From the NCBI GenBank assembly GCA_029204225.1, contig CM055112.1, positions 30,094,203-30,158,202 of the forward strand: a stretch of DNA of 64,000 bases. The letters are read 5' to 3'. The DNA comes from Diphasiastrum complanatum. Its lineage: Eukaryota; Streptophyta; Lycopodiopsida; Lycopodiales; Lycopodiaceae. Shown here in pieces: positions 11,869-23,585 of this stretch. The notes beneath the pieces were generated by a model. That model was not told the origin of the DNA. It did no database searches and saw only the letters and a program-made list of their open reading frames with translations. Each line of letters starts with the position of its first letter. The stretch's first letter is position 1. Position numbers and translations under genes: made by a program.

Positions 11869-12089
11869 GACTTGAATCCACTGCAATGGGCTGAACAGAA
11901 GAAACTAATAACAGAAGGAAGAAGCAAAGGACAACGAGTTCTTTTCAGAGATGGTCGGCCCGTTTTTGTTAAGCTATGAGTTTGAAAGTATAGAGATTGT
12001 AGAGTAGAGAAATTCAAAGGCACTCTCCTGCGTGAAAGTATTTTTTTGCCTTGAGAGTTAATAGTAGTTAGGTCATTTTAGTTTTAAGT

Positions 12090-12182
12090 TCTTGTTATAT
12101 GAGCCACAGTACTCTTGGGTATCTATCACACTTGATATGTACTTTTCCTAGTCCTATATACCTTAGGGTATCTCATGGACAT

Positions 12183-12242
<60 letters not shown>
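12090..12242 (+). mobile_element. Diverged LINE 3' end with (CT)29 tail
   Basis: A third 3' end of the same LINE family. Its landmarks are cacttgatatgtacttttcc, agtcctatataccttagggt and tggacattactctctc, collinear with 11690-11760. The tail is an uninterrupted (CT) run at 12185-12242. No coding sequence precedes it, so it is a strongly 5'-truncated insertion. Confidence 0.7.
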
Positions 12243-12246
<4 letters not shown>

Positions 12247-15200
12247 ATGGCTCTCTATCACGCAAAAACCCTCTCACAATCACCTCTAGGGACCACACAG
12301 AAATGCAAAAAAAACTGGTTTTTTTTCCAATCATTTCAAACGTCTGATTGACGTTTTGAAACGGATCCATTTCAAATGTAGCGTTCGTTTCATTGTTCGA
12401 AACGCGTTTCAATACAACATTGGTGATAGACACGTGTGTTCATGACAATCATATGTGGTCATAAGGCCATACAGGAGGTTGCATATATGTATGTTCTTGC
12501 ATGGTCATGGATGCACCTGGCACCTGTGCATGACAATCACATGTGGGTATGATTATATATGTTTTCTATCTACACTACTAAGTGTGCTTCTCACGAGTGG
12601 CCTTCTCTCTTTATTGCTTGAGTGAATAGCAGTTTTCACTTGTGTTCAGGTCAGAATCGTGTTTAAAGGAACTCGTGAATAGTGATGGAATTTAGCATTT
12701 GTTTTCAGTCATGTTTTTTTAAAGTCGTGAACAGATATAAATTTTAACATTTGTTTTAGCAATTGCTAGATGCATCCAGGATGCATATACCTAATATTGT
12801 AAAAGTAGATTCAATTTTCATCAAAACATGCAGTCTCACATGATAATGAAATTTTGTCTAGATATTGTGAATATTGTTTATTGGAGTACTTCTGTTTGCC
12901 AGTTAATTCTCAGGGGTAAGAAGAGAAATGCTAACTTTGATAAGTAGCAGAAGCAAGATATTTGTAAGTTGTTGTGATTAATAACGTGGAAGCTATGTTG
13001 ACCTAGTTATAAATCACATTTGAATTATCACCACCTTATTGTGTTCTAGTGAGGATTTTGATTTGAGATCATGAAAGCACCATGGCCATGACAACGTCAA
13101 AGTAACCCTTTTGGTCTCTGGATTAGTGTAAAATTCAGCTCTATGTGATCTATGCTCAGGAGCTTTTTCCATAGTTTAGACCTCAACCAAATCCTTTGTA
13201 GACAACTCGAGATCTTCTAAAATTCTCCAACTCATTCAACTCCTCTCCTCAAAACTTGAGTACAAAGTAGAAATTTGTAGAATATCTGACTCATTCATGC
13301 ATACTCTAGATATTTTCATGCAACTTTTTTGCCCGAAATGAAGAAAATCAGACACCTCTAGCAACCACAGTTTCTGATTACGACTAGACTTATACATAAG
13401 CTAAGAGACCACTCGTGAAGGGAATGTGCTTAACTAAATTTTTGAACAAATTGTACCACCGACAATTACCTTATCCACTTTGCTTGTTTACTCAGACACA
13501 TGCTCCATGCATATTTGCCTTAATCTAAGTAGTCCTAGACTTTTTAATTCTTGGTTAGCTCACTAAGCTACAACTTGGAATGTCTTCTAATCTCACAATC
13601 TCATAAATGTCATGGTGGTGTGATAACCTAATTTCACCATCTCGTTGGCATTTAGTTCGACTTAGGGAGTATCTTTGGAAACTCCTTACCAAATCCACGG
13701 GAGATTTTCAACGTATGAACTAAGTCACACGCTCTTAAGCATCATGCTTCTTTTGAGCTGACTCTCTATGAAGGTTGTAATACTTGGCCTTGACCTTTGT
13801 ATGTTCTATGTATGCCCAAGAGCCCGACACTAACAAATTTAAGAGTCACACATAATTTGGGTCCCAAGATATAACGATCCCTATCAATCTTCTAGCATAA
13901 CCCATCATATACTTGATCTTCCTCTCCACTTGAAGAGTTTGGGGATTCTCTCATCTCTGTACACAACTACTAACACAAATCGATCTCCTAAACTGAATGC
14001 CATATTTGAATAAGTACTGATCTAGCCAAGTTGTGTAGTTGTGAATAACCTTCACATCCTTTCTTAAGAATCTTTTTGTTGTGATTGGAGCATTCTTAAC
14101 ATAACAGATTTTAAAATCATCCAGCCCTATCATATTGTTCGACAAAGGATCGGGGCAATCAACTTTAGTACAAGTCACTCCATTATAATTATATCATGTT
14201 ATACCCAATATCTCATATTGACACATTGTTTCCTAGATAAACTTCATCACAAAGCTTCTCCAGAATCCCTAGGATCCCACTAAGATGCTCGTCATGCCTG
14301 CTACAAATAGGCAGATGCCATTCATCATCACAACCTTTCTAGCCTCTCCAACAATGTAAGAACCCAGTATCATGCCTATTGAGACAACAAAAAACATCTA
14401 GGTCCTACAGCTCTTGATAATATGTTATTCTCTATAACAAATAAGAAAAGATTTATGCTAGTGTCCATTATCTAACTCCCGTTTGTTGTTTTAAAATCGG
14501 TCCAACCTTGTGTATATATATCAAAAAACTTTAGTCAAGATCAAGGAGATATTAACCTCCATCAGCATCTATTGTTCATCCATCTAATGTTCTAGACTTA
14601 CATCGTTGCTTCAATTTAGATTCATGTCTCCCCTCATTTCAAAACTGATGGTACCCCAAAGCTTCCTACCCGTGTGTGCACTCAAAGATTGTTGGTGACT
14701 ACTTTTCATATCCGAGTGATCCATAAACTTCGGCATCATCTGTTCATCAAATGTAGGCCACAAGACTATCCAAAGTTCTATTGAACAATCCAAACCTCAA
14801 TCTATGAACTTCTAGTTCAACAATGTGGAACAGAAAATTACAAGACCATTATTCAACGACCAGACCTAATTTTAAAAAAACAATACCTGATTTGATGCCC
14901 ATTCATTCCCAGATCTGTCGTAGGGAGTTGTATTACCTTACTCTAATACTATGTGAATGCACATTCATAGACATCTTCATTCAAATTCGTGTTTACAACC
15001 ATAAGTCATTGGATCTGAACATGAACCGCTGATGCGTGATCTATAATTGTTGGCCATCTCATCTCCTTACTGGCCTAGCCATGCTGTTATCATATGATGT
15101 GATATTTGTCAAAAACTACTCACAATCTGGCTTAACATCAATTCCGTCTGAATCAGAACGCTATTAGCCATAAGGCTGCATCACAAATCAGGTATTCATC

Positions 15201-15983
15201 CTCAAGGCAAAGCACACCCTTAGTATTGGTTGCAGTCACTATGAAAACTTGAAACAACAATGTACTACGGGATTGATCTAGAATGTTGTTATGGGATTGA
15301 CTTCCTATTTCAAGAGTGAGCTTGGATTGAGCTTTATGGTTGGATTGGTAATTCCATCTATGGGTCTCGTCTCTATGATACATAGTTTGGATCCATGTCA
15401 CGTTAGATCTTGTGGAGGACTTCACAACTACCTACATGTTAGTCCTTGAAATCCAATCCCTAAATCAGTTGTTGTCAATCAACCTCCCTCCTCACGAGCC
15501 AAGCTTCTAGGCATTGAGTCATGCTTTCCTTGGTGTTTTCTTGATCTAACTACGTGATACCCAATGAAAAGCAACAAGATCACAAAAAATGAGAAGTTTC
15601 TCTTTTATTGATATGAAAAATTTAAGTATACCAAAATAATATTGACTTAATATAAGTTGCTCTTGTAACCACCCAGCCATTTCCATGAGAAGAACAAGGA
15701 CTCTTCTAGGGCCTCTAAGCACCTTCTTAGCCTGAATCCTCATAACATTTGCATATTTCATGTATACCAAATAGCAGCTTATGCCACTTGACAATATTCT
15801 GAGACATAAGTATGAGATGTAGGAGGTTGTAAAACATTTTGCCACCTTGTGCTTATTTGGCACACAAATCAAAGAAGTTATGGCCTGCTAATCAATAAGC
15901 TCCTATTTTGTTGGATATTTGTTTAATTAGGTGCGTTTAGACCCTATGCTTGCAATACATTATAAGCACGTCTTTGCAGAATA
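12243..15983. other. Long non-coding stretch, no recognisable gene
   Basis: AT-rich DNA. I see no protein family in any frame; open frames are short and contain stops in any extended reading. A hairpin, tttcaaacgtc / gacgttttgaaa with a 5-base loop, lies at 12334-12361. Decayed retroelement sequence is likely between 13900 and 15500 but cannot be named. Confidence 0.5.
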
Positions 15984-16164
15984 GTGACTGAGCCACTTAC
16001 CACTTAAGTCTTTTAGCATGATTGTATGCGTTTGCAATCTACATTTAGTAGTTGGAATTTTTGTATCTACATTCAAAGTAAAGGCAAGATATGATACTCA
16101 TAAGAAAATTGGTTGCCTTTGCTCTTTCCATGTGTGCTTATATTGTGCTCCAATTTGTCCTTGC

Positions 16165-16169
16165 ACATT
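16165..16169. other. 5-bp target site duplication (ACATT), left
   Basis: ACATT directly before the 5' LTR; the identical ACATT follows the 3' LTR at 22877-22881. A 5-base duplication is normal for Ty3/gypsy integrase. Confidence 0.9.
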
Positions 16170-16620
16170 AGTTATGGACTCAGCTCATTACATTCGCCAT
16201 GTCCATTTACATTTACTTTACTTTATGCATAAGCAAGCTTTGGGCCCTTTTTTATTCATTATTTGACATTTAGACTATATGGTTGGCCTTGGGCCCTATT
16301 ATTGACATTTAGACCATATTATTGGCCTTGGGCCCTATGATTCACTATATTGGTTATTTGGTCATATTACTGAGAGTGGGGGCCTTCTTGGAGGGCACAC
16401 TATTTTCCCTCTCAGTTTGGCCCTAGCCACTGGAAGCTTCCTTTTAGGGCTTCCTCTTGGCTATAAGTAGGGATTCTGTGTCATTTGTTACTTGGCTTAT
16501 GATATGATCTCCTTCTTTAGTCTCTTTAAGCTTTCTCTCTCCTGCTTTCTAGGGTTAAGTCTTGCTTATTTGATGCTTTCATAGACTAAATCTAGATCAA
16601 CCGTGGCTACGTTCATAACT
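16170..16620 (+). repeat. 5' LTR of the gypsy element (451 bp)
   Basis: Starts AGTTATGGACTC and ends GTTCATAACT. It contains repeated ggccttgggccctat blocks, a TATA-like ggctataagtagg (about 16459) and a pyrimidine-rich end. It is identical in structure to 22426-22876. Confidence 0.95.
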
Positions 16621-16632
16621 TGGTATCAGAGC
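16621..16632 (+). promoter_or_regulatory. Primer-binding site, initiator tRNA-Met
   Basis: TGGTATCAGAGC directly follows the 5' LTR with no spacer. It is complementary to the 3' end of plant initiator tRNA-Met and primes minus-strand synthesis. Confidence 0.93.
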
Positions 16633-17674
16633 ACTTTCCTGAGCATCTCCATTGAGCATATTTTTCTCTCACAGGAGGGCGCCCATCTTCAGCTTGGATC
16701 TTCACCATTTTTCAGCCAGATCTTCAACATTTCTCCACACTTGTCTTGCAGATTTTCACGACGGATCGGAGGAGGACAGGCGCCCACTTGCTGCCCATTT
16801 CTAGCACCCTCTTGCTGGCTGCCTACTGCTGCATTTTCAGCCTTTTTCCTCCCCTATTTTGGGCGCCCTACTGCCTCCTATTTGTTGCCCTATTGGGCAC
16901 CCTCATGCTTGCTGACCAGCGCCCTACTGCTCCTTCCTTTGCTGAAAATTTCCGCTTTTTGCTGCCCCTATTCGCCACCTTCCATCAGCCACTCCTAGCG
17001 CCCTACTAACCCATCTTTTTTATCCAATTTTTTTTTTGCCGTTTACTACCTCTCTTGGACGCCCACACTCCACCATAGCTAGCGCCCTACATCTGCCTCA
17101 ATTCCAGCTCACCCTCCTACACTGTTGTATGTGTTCGCAACCCTACCCCGGACAATACATGTATGTGTTCGCAACCCTACCCCGGACAATACAAACACGC
17201 CTAGATGCTTAGAAAGCCACTCCCACCCAACTTCATCGCGCATCGGGATTGCTCCCCGTCTTTATCGCAAACTTTTTTTTTACCCTTGAAGGGCGATCTC
17301 TGATTTTTCAGCCTTGTTTCCTCGCTGCCCATACCTCCTTTTTGTTATCACTTCCTTTCCTTGGTTGCTCCCTTTCCAGCCCCATAGTCCATTATTGTTT
17401 CCCATACTTTTACCCACCGTTTACTCCACGTTGTCGGGCCCTTAGCATCTTTTTTGGAGGCTGCCCGGTACCTCGACATATCGCCGCTATTTTTCAGCTC
17501 ACTTCCGGTTGCGGTTACGAGGTATTTCTTACTTAGTTGTCCTTTCCGTTCATCTTACATCGCGAGTTCTATTGTGTCTTTTCATTGGCGTGCCTGTTGT
17601 GACGACTTATGTCCTCTCCTTCAGTTCGTCCAATTGTTTAGCACATTTCTTTTCTCGCTTACTTTTTCTTCCTC

Positions 17675-20600
17675 ATGGCTAGCTCACCCACTACACCTGC
17701 GAGTCATTCCGGACCTTTAGATGAACAGTTTGCTGATATGCGTGACTCTCTTACTCTCCTCAGTAGTCGTTTCGACCAAATGATGACCGGTTTTACCACT
17801 CTACAGACCGGCTTTGCCACTATGTAGTCACAGATTGATTCCTTACAGCCACATGGACCTGGCAAAGCCCCTGTTCATTCATCATTTGGGTCTCCATTTG
17901 GACTTCCATCCTCGTCTACTTCCTTTGGCGGTGGGCCTCATTTTCCACCTAACCCACCACCCGGTTTTCCACGTCCTACAGCTCCTGAGTCACATTTTCC
18001 ACGACATCTAGCTCCTGAGCCACATTTTGCTCAAGATTTTCGTGATCGGGTACAGCTTGCCACCTATTCTGGTTCCTCTGACGGGAACTTGTTAGAGAAT
18101 TGGTTTGCAAAGCTTGATACTTATTTTCAGATTTACCCTAAGACTGATCCTCAGAAGATCCAGTTAGCCGCCTTACATTTAGATGGGCGTGTTGCCACTT
18201 GGTGGCGGGTCTACCGACTTGACCCTGATCGGGACGGTCTCCAGTTATGGCCTACCTTTCGTCGTGATCTTCGTCATGCTATGATTGACCCTCAGTGGCT
18301 GAGCCGCCAGCGTGATATATTCCGTAGTCTTACTCAGACTGGTGATCTTTCTTCCTATACAGATCAGTTTATGGACCTTTCCTACCTCTTTACAGATCTT
18401 CAGCCCACCGAGCTTATTTCTCACTACATTGCTGGACTTCGTGGTGCTCTACGATACGATGTCTCTTCTTTCCGTCCACTCACACTTGTTGAGGCCATGT
18501 CCCTTGCTAGTACTTTACAGCATAAGTACCATGATCCTGCTCCCTTTCGCTTTTCCCGACCCCGTCCATCTCTTTCACCTCTACCATCTCCGGCCCCATC
18601 TGCCCCATCCACTGTCGTCCCGACCTCTTCTCTTACTTCTCCCGCTCCTCGCCCTCCGCCTCCTCGTCCTGCTTTTGTCCAACATTACACGTCTGCAGAG
18701 TTCGCTGACATTCAGCAGAAGCGTCTTTGCTTTCGTTGTAAGAGTCCTGACCACATTGCCCGTGATTGCCGCCAGCCCCTGCCTACTTCTACTGCTGTTT
18801 TCTACCATGAGGGCACTACCCCAGATGAGTCTGATATCTACATTCATATATCTGATGAGCCTGATCTATCTCCTGAGCCTTCTACTGATTTACTTCCTGC
18901 TACTTGCCATGCTCAGCTTGCTTATGCTACCTGGACAGGGTGCCCCGGTCCTCGCTCCATTCGGCTACGTGTGCGCATTACTGGTCGTGAGTATATTGCT
19001 TTAGTTGATACCGGCAGCACTCATTCCTTTATCAGCAGTTATGTTCTCAGCCGGATACGCGCTTCACCTATTCCTGCTCCACAGCCTCTCACAGTCGAGG
19101 TTGCCAGTTCTCACTCATTTTCTAGTTCTCAGATGTTTCAGGGATTATCCTACCGCATTGGTGATTTTTCTGGACAGGCAGATCTTTATATCATTCCTCT
19201 GGAGCGCTATGACCTTATCCTTGGTGCTGATTGGTTTGTTTCATTGGGAGCGGTTACTTTGGACCTGGCTCAGCAGACATTGACATTTGTTCATGATGCA
19301 GTGACCCACTCACTTGCTGGTATTGATTCTCAGGCAGATTTCCAGTTGATCAGCGGGAAGCAGTTTGTCCGCAGCCTACCTAAGGCTCATTGTGCAGCTT
19401 TATTATGTGTTCAGCGTGCTGCAGCAGATTCTCCAGTGACTACCTCTCCTCCAACAGCTGTTCCTCAGGTGATCTCTGACTTATTACATCAGTATGCATT
19501 TGTCTTTTCAAAACCTACGACGCTACCACCATTACGTAATGTGAACCACCATATTGATTTGCGTCCTGGTTCTGCTCCTCCCTCCCGGCCTCCTTACCGT
19601 ATGTCTAAGCCTGAGCGTGATGAGGTTGAGCTTCAGATTACTGCTTTACTAGATCAGGGCCTTATTGTTCCTAGTCACAGTCCTTTTGGTGCCCCTGTTC
19701 TCCTTGTCAATAAGAAAGATGGTTCCAAACGCCTCTGCATTGATTATCGTGCCCTCAATAAGTTGACCATCCGTAACCAGTATCCTATTCCTCACATGGA
19801 TGATCTCTTTGACCAGTTAGGCACCTCTCATCTTTTCTCTAAGATAGACTTACGTTCCGGCTATCACCAGATTAGGATGCACTTCGGACGAACACAAGAC
19901 TGCGTTTCGTACCCATCTTGGTTTGTATGAGTTTCGTGTTCTTCCTTTTGGTGTTACTAATGGTCCACCTACGTTCCAGAATGTGATGAATAACATCATG
20001 CGTCCTCTCCTTGGTCGTTGTGTTTTAGTTTATTTTGATGATATTCTTGTTTTTAGTAAGACTCTTGATGAGCATGTGTTACATCTTTCATCTGTTTTTC
20101 AATTGCTTGTTCATCACCAGTTGTTTGCTAAACTTTCTAAGTGTTCCGTTGCTGTTGTTGAGATTGAGTTTTTAGGATTTCTCATTTGTGATGGTCGTAT
20201 TCGTTTGGACCCTCATAAGGTTCGGGCAATCGCTGATTGGCCTGTTCCCACAGATGTCCACCATGTTCGTATGTTTTTTTGTCGCGCTACTCACCTTCGT
20301 CGTCCTGTTCCTCACTTTGCCACTGTGGCTGCCCCTCTTCATGCCCTTTTGAAGAAGTCTAGTGCTTTTGTTTGGACTTCTGATTGTCAGTTCGCCTTTG
20401 ACACTCTTCGTCGTGCTGTTGTGGAGGCCTCTGTCTTGTGTTTACCACAGTTTGATCAGAAATTTATTGTTGAGACCGATGCTGGTAATGTTGGTTTGGG
20501 TGCCTTGGTTCGTCAGTCTCAGTGTATTATTGCTTATGAGTCGCGTCGTTTACGCTCTTATGAGCAACGTTATTCCGTCCATGAGAAAGAGCTTCTTGCC

Positions 20601-22381
20601 ATTATCTATGCTCTTAAGAAGTGGTGCCATTACCTATACCGTGTTCCTTTTGATATCGTTACTTATCATCAGTCCTTACGTTATCTCTTCTCCCAGCGTG
20701 ATCTTAGTGATCGTCAGTTTCGTTGGTTGCAGTTTTTACAATCTTTTGATTTTTCTATTTTGTATCGTCCTGGTCGTGCTAACACTGCTGCTGACGCATT
20801 GTCTAGACTTCCTGCTTTATTGAATACCCTTGTTGCCACAATCCCTTCCTGGTTTGATGATCTTCCATCTGCTTATCTTACATGTTCTGATTTTTGTGAT
20901 GTTATAGTTCTGCTCCACCTATGTCGTCTTCACCTCATCAGGCTTATTCCATTGTTGACCACCGTCTTTATCATTATGGTTCTCTTTGTATTCCTAGTTC
21001 TTTGGGTATCCGTTCTCAATTGTTGTCGAATGCTCATTCGTCTCCAGTTGGGGGTCATTTTGGTTTTCAGAAGTCTTATGCTCGTCTTAAGGATCATTTC
21101 TATTGGCCATCCCTTAGGAAAGAGCTTGTTGTACTTATTCGTACCTGTCCTTTCTGCTTACGTAATAAGTACTCCCGTGCTAAGTCCGCTGGTTTGCTTC
21201 AGAGTTGGCCTATTCCTCACCGCCAGTGGACTGATATTTCTATGGACTTCATCATTGGCCTTCCCCGCACCCATCGTGGTCACGATTCATGTATGGTGGT
21301 AGTTGACAGGTTCTCGAAACAGGCACATTTCATACCCGTCCGCAGTACTATCACAGCAGAGCAGTGTGCACGCTTGTTCCTTTCAAAGATATTTCGCCTA
21401 CATGGGTTTCCTTGTACTATCCTTTCTGATCGGGATAGTAAGTTTACATCATTGTTCTGGACAGAGCTTATGCGTATATTGGATGTACAGCTTTTTATGG
21501 GGTCTGCTTATCATTCTACTTCTGATGGGCAGTCTGAGGTCCTTAACAGGATCCTTGAGGATTATTTGCGCCATTTTGTTACTCCTTCAAGGAAGGATTG
21601 GGATCAACACTTATGTTTGGCAGAGTATAGCTATAACAGCTCTGTTAGTACCAGCACCGGCGTTGCACCATTTTTATTATCTCATGGTTATGCACCTCTT
21701 TTGCCTGGTATTCCTCTTCCTCCCGAGGATACACCTGTGACACTGTCTTCATTTCTATCAGGTGCTCGCGAGCTTATTCTCCAGGCCAGTTCCCATTTGC
21801 AGCAGGTCCAGCAGCGTTATCAGGCTTCAGTTGATCGTCATCGACGTCATGTTGAGTTTCATGTTGGTGATATGGTATATCTATGCCTACGGTTTGCACG
21901 TCATCATTTTATTCAGGGCCATGCTTCTACTGAGAAGCTTGCACCACGTTATTATGGGCCTTATTGTATATTGGAGGTTCTTAGTCCAGTTACATATCGT
22001 CTTCAGCTTCCTGCTTCCACACGTGCCTGTGATATATTCCATGTCAATTTATTACGTGCTGCTATTGAGGATGATGCTCCTCGTGATGCTGAGTTTCCTA
22101 CTACACCGGATCTCTTTCCTTTATTACCTGCTGCTATCCTTCAGGTGCGTTTGCATCATAGTCGACGCCGCCGGCAGATTTAGTTCCTAGTCCAGTGGGA
22201 TGGTCGTCCTGTTGAGGAGGCCACATGGGAGCCTATTGTTGTCTTTTATCATACACCGTCACTTGCGGATCAGGCTCGTGCTCTTGCCGCACTTGTTGAT
22301 TCCTCTACATCAGCTGTTGCTCCAGTTGTTTCTACACCAGATGCTGTTCCAGTTGATCCTCCAGGGCTTGCTATTACTTGA
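17675..22381 (+). pseudogene. gypsy gag-pol polyprotein with four lesions
   Basis: The ATG at 17675 opens gag (MASSPTTPASHSG). A TAG at codon 51 (17825) is followed by the same frame. Gag core: [18 protein letters not shown] (about 18090). CCHC knuckle: [14 protein letters not shown] (about 18730). Protease: [11 protein letters not shown] (about 19005). [15 protein letters not shown] (about 19730), with catalytic YFDD (about 20030). RNase H: VETDAGNVGLGAL and KELLAIIYALKKW, but VTYHQSL where the family has Asp before His, so an active-site Asp is replaced by Tyr. Integrase: the HHCC end CPFCLRNK (about 21150), WTDISMDFIIGLP, ILSDRDSKF and STSDGQSEVLN (D, D, E). A chromodomain-like end, FLVQWDGRPVEEATWEP, follows a TAG at 22181. 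Frameshifts lie near 19885 and 20900. It is non-functional as read but very close to intact. Confidence 0.95.
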
Positions 22382-22425
22382 TCCAGTCCTTTATTGCAGT
22401 TGGGTCTTATTTTTGTGTCGAGGAG

Positions 22426-22876
22426 AGTTATGGACTCGGCTCATTACATTCGCCATGTCCATTTACATTTACTTTACTTTATGCATAAGCAGGCTTTGGG
22501 CCCTTTTTTATTCATTATTTGACATTTAGACTATATGGTTGGCCTTGGGCCCTATTATTGACATTTAGACCATATTATTGGCCTTGGGCCCTATGATTCA
22601 CTATATTGGTTATTTGGTCATATTACTGAGAGTGGGGGCCTTCTTGGAGGGCGCACTATTTTCCCTCTCAGTTTGGCCCTAGCCACTGGAAGCTTCCTTT
22701 TAGGGCTTTCTCTTGGCTATAAGTAGGGATTCTGTGTCATTTGTTACTTGGCTTATGATATGATCTCCTTCTTTAGTCTCTTTAAGCTTTCTCTCTCCTG
22801 CTTTCTAGGGTTAAGTCTTGCTTATGTGATGCTTTCATAGACTAAATCTAGATCATCCGTGGCTACGTTCATAACT
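22426..22876 (+). repeat. 3' LTR of the gypsy element (451 bp), with preceding polypurine tract
   Basis: Matches the 5' LTR over its whole length with about six substitutions, four of them transitions. The purine-rich gaggag directly before it (ending at 22425) is the likely plus-strand primer. ACATT at 22877-22881 completes the target duplication. Confidence 0.95.
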
Positions 22877-23051
22877 ACATTTAGGATTAGGACAACTACT
22901 TTGTGTTCAATGAAAAGTTGCTCCTTTTAAGAGAGGAGTACCAATTTTAAGGTGTAACTACAAAATGCAGGTTTTTGGTTGAAGAGTCAAAAGTATTTAC
23001 CTATTATGGACTTACCACTTAAGACTTACACAGTAAGTGGCTCAATCACGA

Positions 23052-23125
23052 GCCTACCACTTTCACTTCATCTCGTTTACCACCTACCACTTACGAGGTA
23101 CATGAGATGATGTGGAAGTGTAGGC
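23052..23125. repeat. Imperfect hairpin next to the MITE-like end
   Basis: The left arm starting gcctaccactttcacttc at 23052 pairs with the right arm gatgtggaagtgtaggc ending at 23125, with a few mismatches and a loop of about 30 bases. It may be a separate foldback element or part of the disrupted MITE. Confidence 0.55.
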
Positions 23126-23296
23126 TATGTTTCGTTTGCATACCATATTAACATCATGGATATTAATGGATTGTTTGCTTATTGTACATCTGCATTGTTG
23201 TACTACAATTAACTGTACGAAGGGAAGATTTTTGAGGCTTTCATGGTAAGAAATTTCTTAACCTTTTCCTTTTGGGATCTTTATTCAAAACAACAG

Positions 23297-23512
23297 GGTT
23301 GAGGGTTTTGATTGCATTTTGGATGCGGTATTGGGAGACTATTTTTTACCAGCATATGACAAACTTTCACGTGGAGGTCGTTACATTGTATATGGTGCCT
23401 CAAGTATGATGCCTCATGGAAATCGCCCAAATTGGTTGACGCTTGCATGGAAATACTTTCGAAGGCCTATCCTTGACCCTTTGAAGATGATGGGCGAAAA
23501 CAAAAACATTAT

Positions 23513-23585
<73 letters not shown>

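Larger units (their letters stand above)
16170..22876 (+). mobile_element. Complete Ty3/gypsy LTR retrotransposon, chromovirus-like
   Basis: A 6,707-bp element bounded by two 451-bp LTRs and an ACATT duplication. Domain order is gag - protease - RT - RNase H - integrase - chromodomain-like end, the order of plant chromoviruses. The LTRs differ at about six positions by eye (about 98.7% identical), so the insertion is fairly young. LTR termini are AGTTATG...CATAACT, a perfect 7-base inverted repeat rather than the usual TG...CA. The element sits upstream of, and probably within an intron of, the VAT-1-like host gene, in the same orientation. Confidence 0.95.
15984..23049. mobile_element. Possible MITE-like inverted-repeat element, split by the gypsy insertion
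   Basis: GTGACTGAGCCACTTAC at 15984-16000 is matched in inverted orientation, 16 of 17 bases, at 23033-23049. Just inside, cacttaagtctt-like blocks also correspond imperfectly. Removing the gypsy element leaves about 350 bases, a typical MITE size. No clear target duplication was found, so this is tentative. Confidence 0.35.

Noticed and set aside
13900-15430. Minus-strand gypsy or MULE-like coding traces
   Set aside because: Isolated residues resemble retroelement or transposase motifs, but no ordered series of domain motifs could be followed.
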